DNA of 64,000 nucleotides from Flaveria trinervia (lineage: Eukaryota > Streptophyta > Magnoliopsida > Asterales > Asteraceae): NCBI GenBank assembly GCA_025506515.1, contig CM046451.1, positions 65,241,635 to 65,305,634 of the forward strand, in the 5' to 3' direction. The notes below the pieces were generated by a model that saw only the letters and a program-made list of their open reading frames with translations, was not told where the DNA came from and made no database searches. The translations under genes were made by a program, and so were the position numbers. Within the stretch, counting starts at the first letter, position 1. Each line of letters begins with the position of its first letter. Below, piece after piece: positions 44,501 through 55,965 of this stretch.

Positions 44501-45413
44501 CAGACTGAATATTCTGAGCAGGGGTTCGTTTGTATCTTCTTTGGTAGGTAATGGAGATTTGAGGCTGTGTGGGTGGTTGGGAAGTAGCAGGTATGGGTTC
44601 AACACTAGCTTGTGCTGCTAGGTTGTCACCTTGAGCAATGAGCTCTAACATTTTTGGGACTAGGGTTGTTTCTACCCTAGAGAATCCAGCAGTGGACTTT
44701 CTCAATATTTTAAAGATGCCGGAGTTCATCTGTCCCAATTTAAGAATGTTACTTGTTTCCCTTAACTGTGAGCCCAGTTCACAGTTAAGAATGTAGTGGA
44801 CATATCTAGAAAACATGTAATATTCTAAGGAGTCTAAATTATCAAGCAAATTTGTATAAACAAACTGAGAGTACCTGAATTTGACCCCTTGAACCATTCC
44901 ATGGACTATGAAAGAGAGATCTTCAGGAATATGGTCCATCCACCATGCTTGTTTGATAAGCTGTGGATGACCACATGGAGCAGGAATCTCCATTGGATGA
45001 GACCTTCCCTTTCCTGAAGGTCTTTACAGAGAAATCTCCCTCATACCCTATGTGCTCAAAGGAATGATTAACAGATTCCTTTGGGAAGAACACTCACCTT
45101 CTTCATCATCCAGCTGAAGATGTCTGTTGATGATGGCCGGAGTGATGAAGGTTCTTCTCCCCTGCACTGTGGCAGACAGTGCCTTATCCCCATCCATAAT
45201 GACCTTTTGGCAGGTCTTCTAGAATTCAAGCAACTGATCCTCATAGAGTGGAGGATCTATAGTGAGGGAGGTGAAGTAGTTTGACAGAGACAAGAAACGA
45301 CAAACCTCTGAGAAATGAGGATCTTTCTCAGAGCATAATAGAGCAACTTGATTGTGTTGTTTGTGTAGCTGCATGGTAAAGTTAGGATCATTTCTATGAA
45401 CAAGGTTGGCCAT
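41599..45413 (-). pseudogene. A2 ORF3
   Basis: The third ORF of A2, colinear with A1 ORF3. The start ATG at 45411-45413 begins MANLVHRNDPNFTMQLH. The N-terminal domain continues in shifted frames to 44400 (FVYTNLLDNLDSLEYYMFSRY). Then come the coiled-coil part (about 43860-43760), the module 1 region in a 272-codon open stretch (43717-42899, with YDNNRKALIIIRVQG and KGKRKMTSVEIEEE), a charged stretch (42531-42103) and the C-terminal part ending MRTINI with module 2 (ILSWTYTTNPERWHVIRDQG). Frameshifts occur near 45220, 44410, 43710, 42890 and 42100. The function is unknown. Basic patches and the lack of a membrane segment argue for an intracellular, possibly nuclear, protein. Confidence 0.8.
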
Positions 45414-46118
45414 TTTGAAGTAGCTTAAGGACGAAGGAAGAAGAAAGAAAGAAATTTTAGAGAGAAATTTGGGCTTTTAGGTTTGGAGGAAGAACAGATG
45501 ATAGAAAGAGGGGGAAACCATTTGGTTTATATGTGAGAAGGATTTCAGATAAAGTTTAATGAAAGAGGATAAACTTTGAAATCTGAATCTCGGTCCCACC
45601 TCTGAAAAAGTAGTTTTCTTTTTGCTCAAAAAGTAGCTTTCTTGGAAGTCAAAAAGCTTCCGAAGGTTAATTATCTTCGGAAGTTTTAATTAAAAAGCTT
45701 CCGAAGCTAAAATGACTTCGGAAGAATTTCTTGAGAGATTTGAAAATTTTGCTTCGGAAGAAAAATTTAAGCTTGAGTGCTTTGTGTGTAAACATACAAA
45801 GCTTCCGAGAGTTAATTTTGCTTCGGAAGTAAATGGTCCTTAAAAATGAGTAATGTCTTAGACAAATATTTAAGCTTCGGAAGTTAAATTTTGAAAACTC
45901 TTCCGAAGGTAACCTTCTTAGACAGTTATTTAATTTGAAGGCATGATTTACTTCCAATGTTAAAAACATAACTTCTGAAGTCTTTAAAAAGTCTAAGGAA
46001 AATCTTCAAAAAGAAATTTTCATCCAAAGAAAACATGAGCTTATGAAAGTGATGAACTAGACAACTTAGGACACACATGAATTTTAAAGAAATAATAAGA
46101 ATTAGTTTTAAAAAAGAT
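45414..46118 (-). other. A2 pol-ORF3 spacer with CTTCGGAAG words
   Basis: Non-coding. It has a C/T-rich leader just before the ORF3 ATG (minus strand), TATAAA further up, and then repeated CTTCGGAAG/CTTCCGAAG words between about 45655 and 45905. Same order as in A1. Confidence 0.75.
45526..45531 (-). promoter_or_regulatory. A2 candidate internal TATA box for ORF3
   Basis: TATAAA on the minus strand, 113 nt before the ORF3 ATG, as in A0 and A1. Confidence 0.55.
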
Positions 46119-47640
46119 CTACTCAAGGTTGATCATCCCAATAGCTGATATAAGATATTTAAATCTCTGTTCATCAAAAGCTTTTGTAAACAGATCAGCA
46201 TATTGTTCATCTGTGTTAACCTTGACAAGTTTAATTAATCCCTTTTCATAGTTATCTCTTATTAAATGATACCTGATATTGATGTGCTTTGTCCTTGAGT
46301 GCTGCACAGGGTTCTCTGTGATTGAGATAGCACTGTTGTTGTCTATGTGAATGGGAGTCTCTTTGAAGTTTAATCCATAGTCCAGCATCTGATTTTGAAT
46401 CCAAAGTACTTGAGCACAGCAGCTTGCAGCAGCAATGTATTCAGCTTCAGCAGTTGATGTAGAGACACAGGATTGTTTCCTGCATTGCCATGAGACAACC
46501 CTTCCACCAAGAAATTGATATGCCACAAATGTAGACTTTGTAGTCATGTTGCAACCACCATAATTACTATCTGTATAGGCATACAATCGAAGTCAGAATT
46601 ATTGGGATACCATGGGCCAAGTGTTGATGCACCCTTGAGGTATCTTAGAATCCTCTTGATAGTGATAAGGTGAGACATCTTAGGGTTGGCTTGATATCTT
46701 GCACAAATACATGTAGCAAACATGATATCAGGCCTGCTAGCAGTAACATACATAAGAGACCCATCATAGCCCTATAAAATGCTCATCTACACACTCCCCT
46801 TCAAGATGAGGACCAAAAAGTGGTTTCTGGCTATGGGTGTCTTAGCAATCTTACAGTCAGTCATATTAAACCTCTTGAGTATATCCTGAACATACTTTGA
46901 CTGACTTATGAAGATGCCATCTTCAACTTGTTTCACTTGAATTCCCAGAAAGAAATTGAGTTCCCCCATGGCACTCATTTCAAATTTGTCTTTCATCATC
47001 TTCTCAAAGTCTTTGCAGAGCTTTGGATTAGTTGAACCAAAGATGATGTCATCCACATGTACTTGAACTAGCAATATGTCTTTCCTTGTCCTTTGATGAA
47101 GAGAGTTCCATCTATAGTACCCCTCCTATATCCATGTTTACAGAGATACTCAGACAGTGTCTCACAGAACATCCTGGGTGCCTGTTGCAGCCCATAGAGA
47201 GCTTTGTCAAGCTTGCAGACATGATCAGGATCTACAAAACCAGGTGGTTGTTTGACATAAACCTCTTCATCTATCACTCCATACAAAAAGGCACACTGCA
47301 CATCAAGTTGAAAAACCTTGAAGTTCTTGGATGCAGCAAATGCCAGAAATATCCTAACAGCTTCTAATCTTGCCACTGGAGCAAAGACATCAGTGTAGTC
47401 AATCTCTTCTTCTTGTGTGTATTCTTGAACAACCTGTCTAGCTTTGTTCTTGATGATGATGCCTTGATCATCTTTCTTGTTCCTAAACACCCATTTGGTT
47501 CCAATGGTAGTCTTCCCAAACGGAAGAGGAAAAGGTTCCAAACTCCTGCCTTTTGAATTAAAGCAGCTCTTGTTGCATAGCTTCAACCCAACTTCCATCC
47601 TTTAGAGCTTCATCAACTTTCTTTGGCTCTATCTAGCATA
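46119..47640 (-). pseudogene. pol: A2 reverse transcriptase and RNase H
   Basis: RT from 47598 with GTKWVFRNKKDDQG, FQLDVQCAFLYG and VYVKQPPGF. A frameshift lies near 47070, then the polymerase site reads HVDDIIFGS, with Tyr replaced by His and both Asp kept. Frame is lost again near 46790. RNase H follows with YTDSNYGGC (second Asp is Asn), STAEAEYIAAASC and HIDNNSAI, ending DEQRFKYLISAIGMINLE. It is enzymatically doubtful and not in one frame. Confidence 0.88.
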
Positions 47641-49540
47641 GAAAACAGAGTGAAGACAAACATTTGCTTCATGGGTTTGTCCTCTTGTCTTTACCCCTGA
47701 GACAACATCTCCAATGATGTCTGTGGTAGGGTGAGACTTGTGGATCCTAAGCTAGGGATCACAGCAAGTTGTTAGAAAGATCTAAATTTGAGAAATTTAG
47801 ATCTGGCATAGATGTTTCCCCCACACATCGCACACTTTTCAAGTGAAACTTGATCCAAGCAGTGTGTGACATCATTGATGTTCTCATCTGTGGTGTGGTT
47901 AGTGGCATCAAGAAATTCTTGGTCACTGTCACCATCACCATTGTTGTCTTCCCAGTTGAGGTGTTCTTATCTGGTTGTAGAGCCTCTGAGCTAGAATTTG
48001 AAGGCATACCAGATGTATCAGCTAAATTTGTCATTGTTGGACTGATAGAAACCTCATTTGCAGAAGTGGTTCCAACTAGAGCTGAAGATATATGTCTTGA
48101 AGATCTTCCTAGATCAAATCTTAGATCATGATTATCTGTATTCAAATTTTCTGCAGATCCTGAAACATTCTCACGAGATTTGTTAAAACAGTTGTTAACC
48201 AAATCAAGATCAAACACCAATCCGGACCAGAACCAATAACACAAGGTGTGTGTTCATTGAAAATCACATTGGCTGACTCCTCAACAATTCTAGTTCTGAG
48301 ATTGTACACTCTACAAGCCTTAGCTTGGGAAGAGTATCCAATAAAGTGTCCTTAATCTGATTTCTCAGCAAACTTGGCAATTTGATCTTTGGTATTCAAG
48401 ATGGTGCAAGGACATCCAAATGACCTGAGAAAACCAATGAAAGGTCTCCTCTTGTGCCAAGTTTCATAAGGAGTTTTGCCATGAGTCTTAACTACTAAAA
48501 CTCTGTTCTGCACATAGCAGGTAGTGTTGACTGCCTCTGCCCAGAAGGTGATGGCAGTTTAGAGTCAGACAACATGGTTCTTGCAGCTTCAATCATGTCC
48601 TGTTTTTCCTCTCAGCAACACCGTTTTGCTGAGGAGTCCTGGGAGCACTAATTGTCTTGTAATACCCTTTTCATCACAGAATGTATCAAGGATATGGTTC
48701 TTAAATTCGGTTCCTGATAACATCTTATGATCTTGACCTTGTGATCAGATTGATTCTCAATCTTTATGATGAAATTTTTTAGAATCTCAGGAGTCTCATC
48801 CTTAGTTCTAAGGAAGAAAACCCAAGTGAATCTTGTAAAGTCATCTGTGATCACTAGACAGTATAAGGTCCTTCCAAAACTCATTACACTAGTGGGGACA
48901 ACGAGATCCATATGTAACAAGTGTAGGGGAGTAGTGATTGAGTTCTTTTCCTTAGGCTTGTGAGATACCTTATGTTGCTTCCCTTTCAGGCATGCAACAC
49001 AATGGTCATCACTTGTAAACTCTTTCTTTGGCATTCTAGTTACCAATTCATACTCAATTAACTTATTCATGTTCTTAAAGTTTACATGGACATTCTTTTA
49101 TGCCATAGGAAAGACTCATCACTATTGGCTTTAGACAGAAAGCATGAAACTTCTCTGAGGGAGAGGTTTCTTGCAAATCCAACTTGTACATCTTTCCTTT
49201 CCTGGGGGCTCTAAGCAGGATATGCTCATGAGGAATGACCACACCAGGCTTAAGAACAATGCACTCATGCTCAGTAAAGAGCATGTTATGAATCTGATCA
49301 CAAAATGAGATACACTCAGAAGATTGTATCCAAGCTCATTTACAAATTTTACCTTTTCTATGCTGAGCTTACCATTTGTGACCTTTCCCCTTCGAGAAAT
49401 ATAACCACCTTCATCTCCTACAAAAGCAACAGGTCCTCCATCAATCCTTTCAAAGTTTGGAGTAGTAATCTATTGCCAGTCATGTGCCTGGAGCAGCCAC
49501 TGTCTATGATCCAGACATTTCTGTCTGTCTTCAGCTGTCC
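47641..49540 (-). pseudogene. pol: A2 protease, integrase and linker
   Basis: It begins at the candidate exon GQLKTDRNVW. The protease site is WIIDSGCSRHMTG (49516 to 49477 region). The pre-integrase finger is HCVACLKGKQHK. The integrase core has MDLVVP in place of MDLFGP. The second-acid block is RCYQ instead of RCDQ, followed by a one-base deletion (near 48715-48690), so it is dead. SAPRTPQQNGVAERKN-equivalent sequence at 48650-48600 is frame-shifted. The C-terminal block and Ser/Asn-rich linker run to 47759, ending next to the RT. Confidence 0.85.
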
Positions 49541-50974
49541 CTGCACAAAAGAGAAATATTAGTTACATCTGGAAACCCAAGCCTTGCTTGTCTTGGGCTC
49601 ATTTGAAGAAGGTAATTTAACAGTAATAGATCCTATGGTTAACTAAGAGGATCTTGAGCTGTTTTTGATAGAGAAATTTCAGTCACTTGGTCTTTCATAG
49701 ATGTCCACACCACCTTTGGAGTCTTGGACTTGACCTTGAAAACTTTAGAAGCTTTTAGAGCATCCGAAGTTTTGATGACTGAACCTTCGGAAGATTCTGC
49801 AAACACTGCAGCAGACTTTAGTGCTTCGGAAGAACTCCTTTCTTCCGAGATCAAATATTCTTCCGAAGAGAATTTTCCACTTCCCTTCTTGTTAGATTGG
49901 GAACTTCCGAAGGAAACTGGTTTCCTTCTGAAGCTTGAATCTTCGTAGAACTTTTGAAGCCTTTGTTTTGGCCATATGGACAGTACCTTAGGATTGAAGG
50001 GACAATCCTTTGCAATGTGAGTGGTGTTGTCACACATAACACAATACATTTTCTTCTTCACAAGAGCCTTGTCTGAGAGTAAGACTGTCTTTGATCACTT
50101 CCCTTCTCCACGTTGTCTTTGTAGATACGAGATAGTCCTCTTGGGCTGAGGACTGTGCTTGGAGATTATGGTCCAGGATGTGCAACAGTGATACACAGTA
50201 GATCAGTCTTCTTCTTGCTGCTAAGATGAGTTGAACAAGAACACAAACTCTTAGCAGAAGAGTTTTGTTGATGTCTTCAGTCCCTACCACTTTAAACCCT
50301 ACAAAAATAAAAACTTGATCTGCTTAGAGTCAAAAGTAGCCTTGATCTCTTGAGCCTTCCTTGCCTTTCTTTTGCTCTTTCTGATCACGTTCTTCTCATG
50401 GACTTGGTCATTACATTCTTCACTTTCTCCTCAGAAGGATAGTGGCCCTTCTTGGAATCATCCTCTTCACTCTTTGTAGAGGGATTCTTCACTATCTCTT
50501 CTTCATCCTCCTCACTCATAGGATCTATGAGAGAAAGCTCATCTTCACAAGTTCCACACCTAGGAGATCTTACTAACAAGATTGTGTGTGGTGGAGCTAT
50601 CTCATTGGATCCCAGTCCCTGTCTGTTTTGATAGCACACTTTGTTGTACAGGGATGAGGATATCATGTTCTTGAAGGTCTCTTCTTCAAGAACACACTTT
50701 TTTGTCCTGGCTTTGCTGATCACAAGCTCAGCCTGGCACTCAGTTAACTTGGTTATGAGATCTTTAATTTGAGTACTAAAATCTGTGTGTTCATGTTTTA
50801 GAACAAAAATGGTTTTCACTAGTCCTCTATTTTCAGCTTATAACCATTTTTAGACTTTCTAAAATCAGATTTTAAAATGTTTAAGGACTCAACATCAGAT
50901 CTCAGTTCCAAGTTATAGCACCTGTACATGTTAACTTTGGCAATGCATTCACGAGTACAGAGATGTTCCAATAC
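49541..50974 (-). other. A2 candidate gag-pol intron (1434 bp) encoding a Gag extension
   Basis: The donor is AAG/GTATTG and the acceptor CTAAT (49558-49562), a T-rich stretch and TGTGCAG. Both edges are phase 0, joining MADHDEAK to GQLKTDRNVW. Inside are a helical region (50819-50700), acidic and Lys-rich sequence, knuckle 2 (CVMCDNTTHIAKDC, 50002-50043) and a KAWVSRCN tail whose TAA overlaps CTAAT. Here the tail and pol share a frame separated by that single TAA, so readthrough is a fair rival to splicing. Confidence 0.65.
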
Positions 50975-52224
50975 CTTGGCTTCATCATGATCTGCCATCA
51001 GTGCTTGGGTTGGAGGGACATCTTCCACCTGAAAGCTCCGGTGAAAGCCTCCTTCTTCAACAGCAACAACAGCTTGCTGCTTTGACTTCTCATTATGGAG
51101 AGCTTTGTCAGTGTAGTTTGGTCTGGATTGTGTTTGGCCACCATTTGTTCTAGGTGCCTTACACTCTCTGGCAAAGTGGCCCATCAGGTTACAGTTGTAA
51201 CATTTGACTTTGCCTTTGTCCAGTCCAAACTTTACACTGGTTGCATTGCTTGGAAACTTCCTTCCAGTCCTCTTGTAGAACTTCTTGGCTCTGTGAGTAA
51301 GAAGAGCCATCTGCTGGACTATTTCCATGTATTCCAGATCATCTGGATGAATACAGTCCAGGTCTTCAAGGGTGAAAAGAGAGTTGCCACAACTTTCATC
51401 AAAAGACACAAATGCTTGAGAAGATCTTGTCTCTTGGAATGGGCTTCCTGAGTGTAGTTCTCCTTTGGTGTCTTTTGGGAAGGTGATGAAAGGACCCTTG
51501 GGTGAGTTGTCAGGGTAGCATAAGAGATGATGTTTGGGTTCTATGCATCCCTTTCAACCACATGTAGGGCTGAACCCATTTGATTGTTGGAGTTTCCAGA
51601 TGAACCTTGCATCTTCATCTCCATCTGGTAGCCACTGAGAATCCATATAACTCTGTCAGAGTAAGAGTTTTGAGATTTTCAGTTCTCTTGATCACCAGAC
51701 AGTAGTGTGTTCACTGCCTAGGAAGTGAGGACATGAACTTCCTTACAATGTCTCTGTTTTCAAGAGAAACTCCTCCATCCACTAGGGTATCCACAATCTC
51801 ACAACCTGAAGTATGCGAGTCATGGTTTCACCTGTTTTGAAGGTGAAGTTTTCAAATTGCTGCTTCAGGAGATCCTTCTTGTTCTCCTTGGCTTCAGAAG
51901 AACCCTCATACATGAGTTTTAGTGCATCCAACGCTGTTTGGCTGTTTTGCACTTCTTGAAACCTCTGTACATAAAGTTTGGAAGGGCAGTTTGAGGAGCT
52001 GTCATGGCTTTTCTGTCTATCTCTACTCTCTTCCTATCTTCATCAGAGTAGTTTGCCATATCTTTGGGGATCATACCAGCACCAGTAACAGAAGGTGTGC
52101 TAGGTATGAAAGGTCCATTCTCAATAGACTCCCATATTCTTGAATCAAGAGACCTGATGAAACCTTACATTCTTAAACACCAGGTGTCAAACTCATCAAG
52201 AGTGATCAGTGGGGACTTGTTCAT
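50975..52224 (-). pseudogene. gag: A2 gag with zinc knuckle 1
   Basis: The start is the ATG at 52222-52224, MNKSPLITLDEFDTW, about 75 bases inside the primer site. UBN2-type sequence (NYSDEDRKRVEIDRKAMTA, FKKCKTAKQ) is interrupted by several stops between 52170 and 51420. From 51409 the frame is open: SFDESCGNSLFTLEDLDCIH, then knuckle CYNCNLMGHFAREC (51161-51202), then ...ALMADHDEAK to the donor candidate. It has a single copy of the segment that is duplicated in A1. Confidence 0.85.
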
Positions 52225-52298
52225 GGTTCAAGTTTCCATATCAGTTTTGGAAATGGTTCCATTTAAAAAGTTTAGTATTTATATGAACAGCCTGGAAT

Positions 52299-52310
52299 GC
52301 TATGATACCA
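52299..52310 (-). promoter_or_regulatory. A2 primer binding site
   Basis: Minus strand TGGTATCATAGC, 11 of 12 bases of the initiator tRNA-Met site, two bases from the LTR. Confidence 0.9.
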
Positions 52311-52312
52311 AA

Positions 52313-53090
52313 TGCAGGATCATTGAAGGGTGTAGAGTTACAACACAACAAAAAAGAGGAGATAAACTAAACTTAGATCAAATAGTAAACTGGATTAACC
52401 AAGTGGTGACACTAAAAACACAAGTAATATATGAGACAGAACACAAGTGTTTGGTTTTCAAGAATGCAGTATATTGCCTTCTCTATGTTCTATTACAAGT
52501 GTTACAAAAGCATATTCGAAAGATACAAGAACATGAGATACTTATACAACATCCTACAGCCGGCTATACTTTGAAAGCCAGCTGGATACAATGACTAGAC
52601 ACAACAAAATCAAGTAGAGTCAAAAGGCAGATTGCCTTTTGACTAGTGACTATGACATGCCATAACTCACATCCTTATCTATTACAAAAAGGATAAAGTA
52701 CATAAAGTAGAAAGTTATAGACTCAAGCCTTAATGTACAGTTACCAAAAGCATGGACCTTTTCACCAAACCATGTTAGTTGTGACTTGCAGAGTTGCAGC
52801 GGAAAGGTGTCCAGCTTTATGAAACAGTACATCAGATAAATCATGTTACTAAAAGTCTTCGGAAGAATCTGTCTTCATGAACTTGAAGCTTCGGAAGACT
52901 TTGTCTCTGAGGCTTCGGAAGACTTCATCTTTGCTTCGGAAGATGTTGGTCTTGGCTTCGGAAGATTTCACACTTAGAGTATTTTTGTTGCACATGTGAA
53001 ACTTCCAAAGCATTCACTCAATGCACTTGTGCAGCATGTAGGAAAGACTAAAGATGTTTAGTTGCATTAGCCTCTTCATTAATCTTTACA
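52313..53090 (-). repeat. A2 5' LTR
   Basis: A 778-bp LTR, TGTAAAGATT...GATCCTGCA on the minus strand. Its outer edge is followed by ATTAC and then C2 LTR sequence. CTTCGGAAG words are denser and better kept than in the 3' copy (52855-52970). Confidence 0.93.
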
Positions 53091-53792
53091 ATTACTTCTC
53101 AACTCAAGATATTACAAGACTCTACAAGCATGATATATGAGTTACAATGAGAGACTATATATACTAGATCCTACAGTCAGATATACTTTGATCCTAGCTG
53201 GAAACCTAAGACTAAAGCATATACTACAATGCTAAAGTTAAGTATCTTAGATAAAGTATTATCTAAGATATGGTAGTCATGACATGTCCATGACTTACCT
53301 TTTGTCACCAACTAAAGATGGCAACTGTACTAACATAAAAGGTGAACAATGGATTAAAGTATGGTCAACTGCATGGATTTTGAGAAAATGTCATGCAGTA
53401 TCTCAGAGATTTGCAGCAGAGTTTCAAGAAGGCCATACTTATGTCCACTAGATAATAGCAGTGTTTATCCGAAGGTTAGGTGGCTTTGGAAGAGCAAGTT
53501 CTTCCGAACCCACTTATACTTCGGAGAGGCTTCTATACTTGCGAGGCTTGAGGACTTCTGTACTTCGGAAGTTGACTTCAGATCTTTCTTTCTATGTCTT
53601 GAACATCGGAAGTAGGTTCTTTATCTTCGGAAGTTGGAACTTTTCCTTCGAAATAAGCTTTACACTTTGTCTTTGGAGGATCTCATTTTTCCTTTGGAAG
53701 TTCCACGGTTGGCTTCGGAAATCCTTTATTTGTTGTACCAAAAACTTCTAAGTGACTTGGTTTTGGTTGCACCAACCTTTCTAGATCCAACA
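53091..53792 (-). repeat. C2 3' LTR, piece 3 (U3 side)
   Basis: It aligns with C1 LTR 1055-1780, including the ATATACTTTGAT and AAAGCATATACTACAA blocks, and ends GATCCAACA. CTTCGGAAG words lie at 53460-53720. It is separated from pieces 1 and 2 by A2 and the filler. Confidence 0.87.
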
Positions 53793-53804
53793 ACTCTCCC
53801 TAAG
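53793..53804 (-). promoter_or_regulatory. C2 polypurine tract
   Basis: Minus strand CTTAGGGAGAGT immediately before the LTR, a decayed AGGGGGAG-type tract. It shows the LTR is the 3' one. Confidence 0.75.
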
Positions 53805-55965
53805 CTGATGCTACCAAACCTCACTTATTCCTACTTCTCAAAGCTTTCAACACTAGGGATAAAAGATATTTGAAGTGGTGCTAAGAAGCTTGTACAAGTC
53901 ATTGGTGGATAGGAGATCCAGTCTATCACTATGAATGACATGTACCCTTTGTTGTGCCCCCCTGGAAAGAGTTAGTTGACGGGAGTTATAGTCATATTCC
54001 CATCTAACTATGGATTCCAATTCAGGGACTTCAACCATTTGTAAAAAGGCTTTGCCTTGGGTTGCTGATCCCTTCCTTTCCTCCTCCTCTCCCAGTTTCA
54101 ACTCTGCTTCAACCTTGCTTCTAGCAGTTAGCTCGGCCATATGAAGGCTGCCTAGATGACTTCTGATATGGGCAGCTATCTCAGATTTTGAAGGGTTGAG
54201 AATGTCTTCTCTGCTAACGCAGCAATATCAAATCTGCTTAAGTGTAGCAGAGATGAGGCACTCAACCTGTTGAGCTCTCCATTCTCTCTTTCAACAACAA
54301 AGTTGTGAGAAGAGTCTTCAAACCTCCACCGGATGATCTTCTTTCTAGGTGCAAGAGGTTGTCTTGGCACCCTGTCGATTTTCTTCGTATCCAGTAGAGT
54401 CACCAGCCTTCTCCTTAACTTCATTTCTTCCTCATTCAAAGTGTCTGAATTGAGGCCAAGGAGATTTGCAGCTTGGTCCAATGTTCCTCTGGGTAGATCA
54501 GAAATTGATCTCTATTGAGGGAACTTGAGGATCCATCAACATTGGTCAATTGGACTGAATCCTCCTCACGGAGATATCGCTTAGAGTTGTACATTTTATG
54601 AGCTTTGTCTTGACTGCTTTGAATTCTTCTAAGGAGAGATGTTTAGAAGGCTGATGGGATGGTTTAATGGGTTGATGGGTAGGTTGAGATGTTTGGGTTC
54701 TTGCTAGAGTTTTGGTTGGAGGGGGGAAGTTTAGGTGGTTGAGGTGAAGGAGTTGGTAGAAGTAATGGTGTAGTTCAGGGGTGTATGGTTCAGTGGTTGG
54801 TTCGGTTTTGATGGGGAGTGAGAAGGGTATGGTTTCAGGTTGTGGTTGGGTTTGGAGTTTGGGTTGAGTGGTTGCTTTGAAGGTTATCCCTTGTCCCCTT
54901 CTGTACATCTCCCTCCTCTTCCCCGTGCGAATATCAGCTTTAATGTCACTGACATGTCGCTGGAGAGTCTTTTCTGACATAGGACCCACCTGCCTGCCAG
55001 AGAAGCCATGAGCTCTGAGATAGCTTTTCATCCATGCTTTCTCACCTATTTTCTTTGCAGCGGTCAGTTCGACTTCTTCTTCCTTCTTCTTCATCTTCAA
55101 AAGCTTTTCCCTTTCAGCTCTCTTTCTCTCTTTCTCCATTTGATCTTGCTCTTTGTTGGAGAGCCATAAGATCGTATCATTGTTATGTGGAGATAATTCT
55201 TCTTGAGAGAAACCTGTGGACAACCCAAGTTATCAAAACCTCTCTTTCTCGTCTTCAAACCTCTTCCTTCTCTTCTTCTTCTCTTCAAAACCTCTCTTTC
55301 TCCGTTAGGAAAGTTATCCTGTCCCTTCTGAGTTGTAGTTCAGCTTCTTTTTCCTTTCTCTCCCTTTCTTCTTTCAAGGCCACCCATGAGCCCACAACCC
55401 AAGTTATCCTGGACCTTAGGTTGACCAACTTCCTCAATAGTGGTAGAAGGTGCATTAATTCCGAAGCTCTGAGCTCCAAAGTAGATCACATACATATTAG
55501 GGCTTGTCTGTTCTATGAGAGATTCTAATAGGAACTTATTAAGAACCTCTTCAGATCTTGGAGCATCCTTGATCCACTTTAGTAACAACTGGAGGAGGCT
55601 CAAGGAAGATTGAAGCGTTGTTGCACAGATATTTTGATCTTAAGGAAGTGAGAGCTTGACTTTGGGTTTCCTCTTGTCTTTGACTTTGTCTTTGAACACT
55701 CTCCCCCTTTTTTGTAGCATCATCCTGAGAGCTTGATGAGCTAGAGGAAGAGGTCAAGGAGACCTGAATTAGTACATGCCTAACAGACCTCTCAATCTGT
55801 TTCTCAGCTAGTTTGGCCTTGAGAGTTTCAATCTCAAGTTGCTGAGTGGCAGACCTATCCTCTAAAGTCTTAACCTTGGATTCAAGATTTGAGACTTTAG
55901 AAAGTAGGTCTTGGATGGTAAGTTGCAATCTTCCCTCATCTTCCTGTGAAGAATCACAGGGAGTC
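53805..55965 (-). pseudogene. C2 ORF3, C-terminal two thirds, cut by B2
   Basis: Family C version of ORF3. From the B2 edge: coiled coil (LLSKVSNLESKVKTLEDRSA, about 55900-55800), a run of eight Ser and QDDATKKGE as in family A, charged helical stretches rich in Lys/Glu/Arg (55479-55050, RRDRITFLTEKERF), GPMSEKTLQRHVSDIKADI matching the A motif GPMSLSTMDEHIRVIKQKI, then module 1 (IIRWRFEDSSHNFVVERENG, about 54345) and module 2 (IVRWEYDYNSRQLTLSRGAQ, about 54010), ending at 53853. Two pyrimidine-rich insertions and several frameshifts break it. The N-terminal domain lies beyond B2 and outside the window. Confidence 0.75.

Larger units (their letters stand above)
40768..53090 (-). mobile_element. 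A2: complete family A copia element, 12.3 kb
   Basis: Both LTRs, primer site, polypurine tract and all coding regions are present, flanked by the perfect 5-bp duplication ATTAC. Order on the minus strand: LTR, gag, candidate intron, protease-integrase, RT-RNase H, spacer, ORF3, LTR. The LTRs look about 95 percent identical by eye, so the insertion is not very recent. Coding regions carry stops, frameshifts and catalytic changes, so it is not autonomous now. It sits inside the C2 3' LTR. Confidence 0.93.

Noticed and set aside
41599..45413. Envelope (env) gene of a retrovirus-like element
   Set aside because: Position would allow it, but no signal peptide, transmembrane helix or cleavage site is visible, and the protein is basic and coiled-coil-rich.
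52064..52594. 176-codon plus-strand frame over the A2 primer site and LTR
   Set aside because: Runs antisense through gag, primer site and LTR of an element whose orientation is fixed; chance frame.
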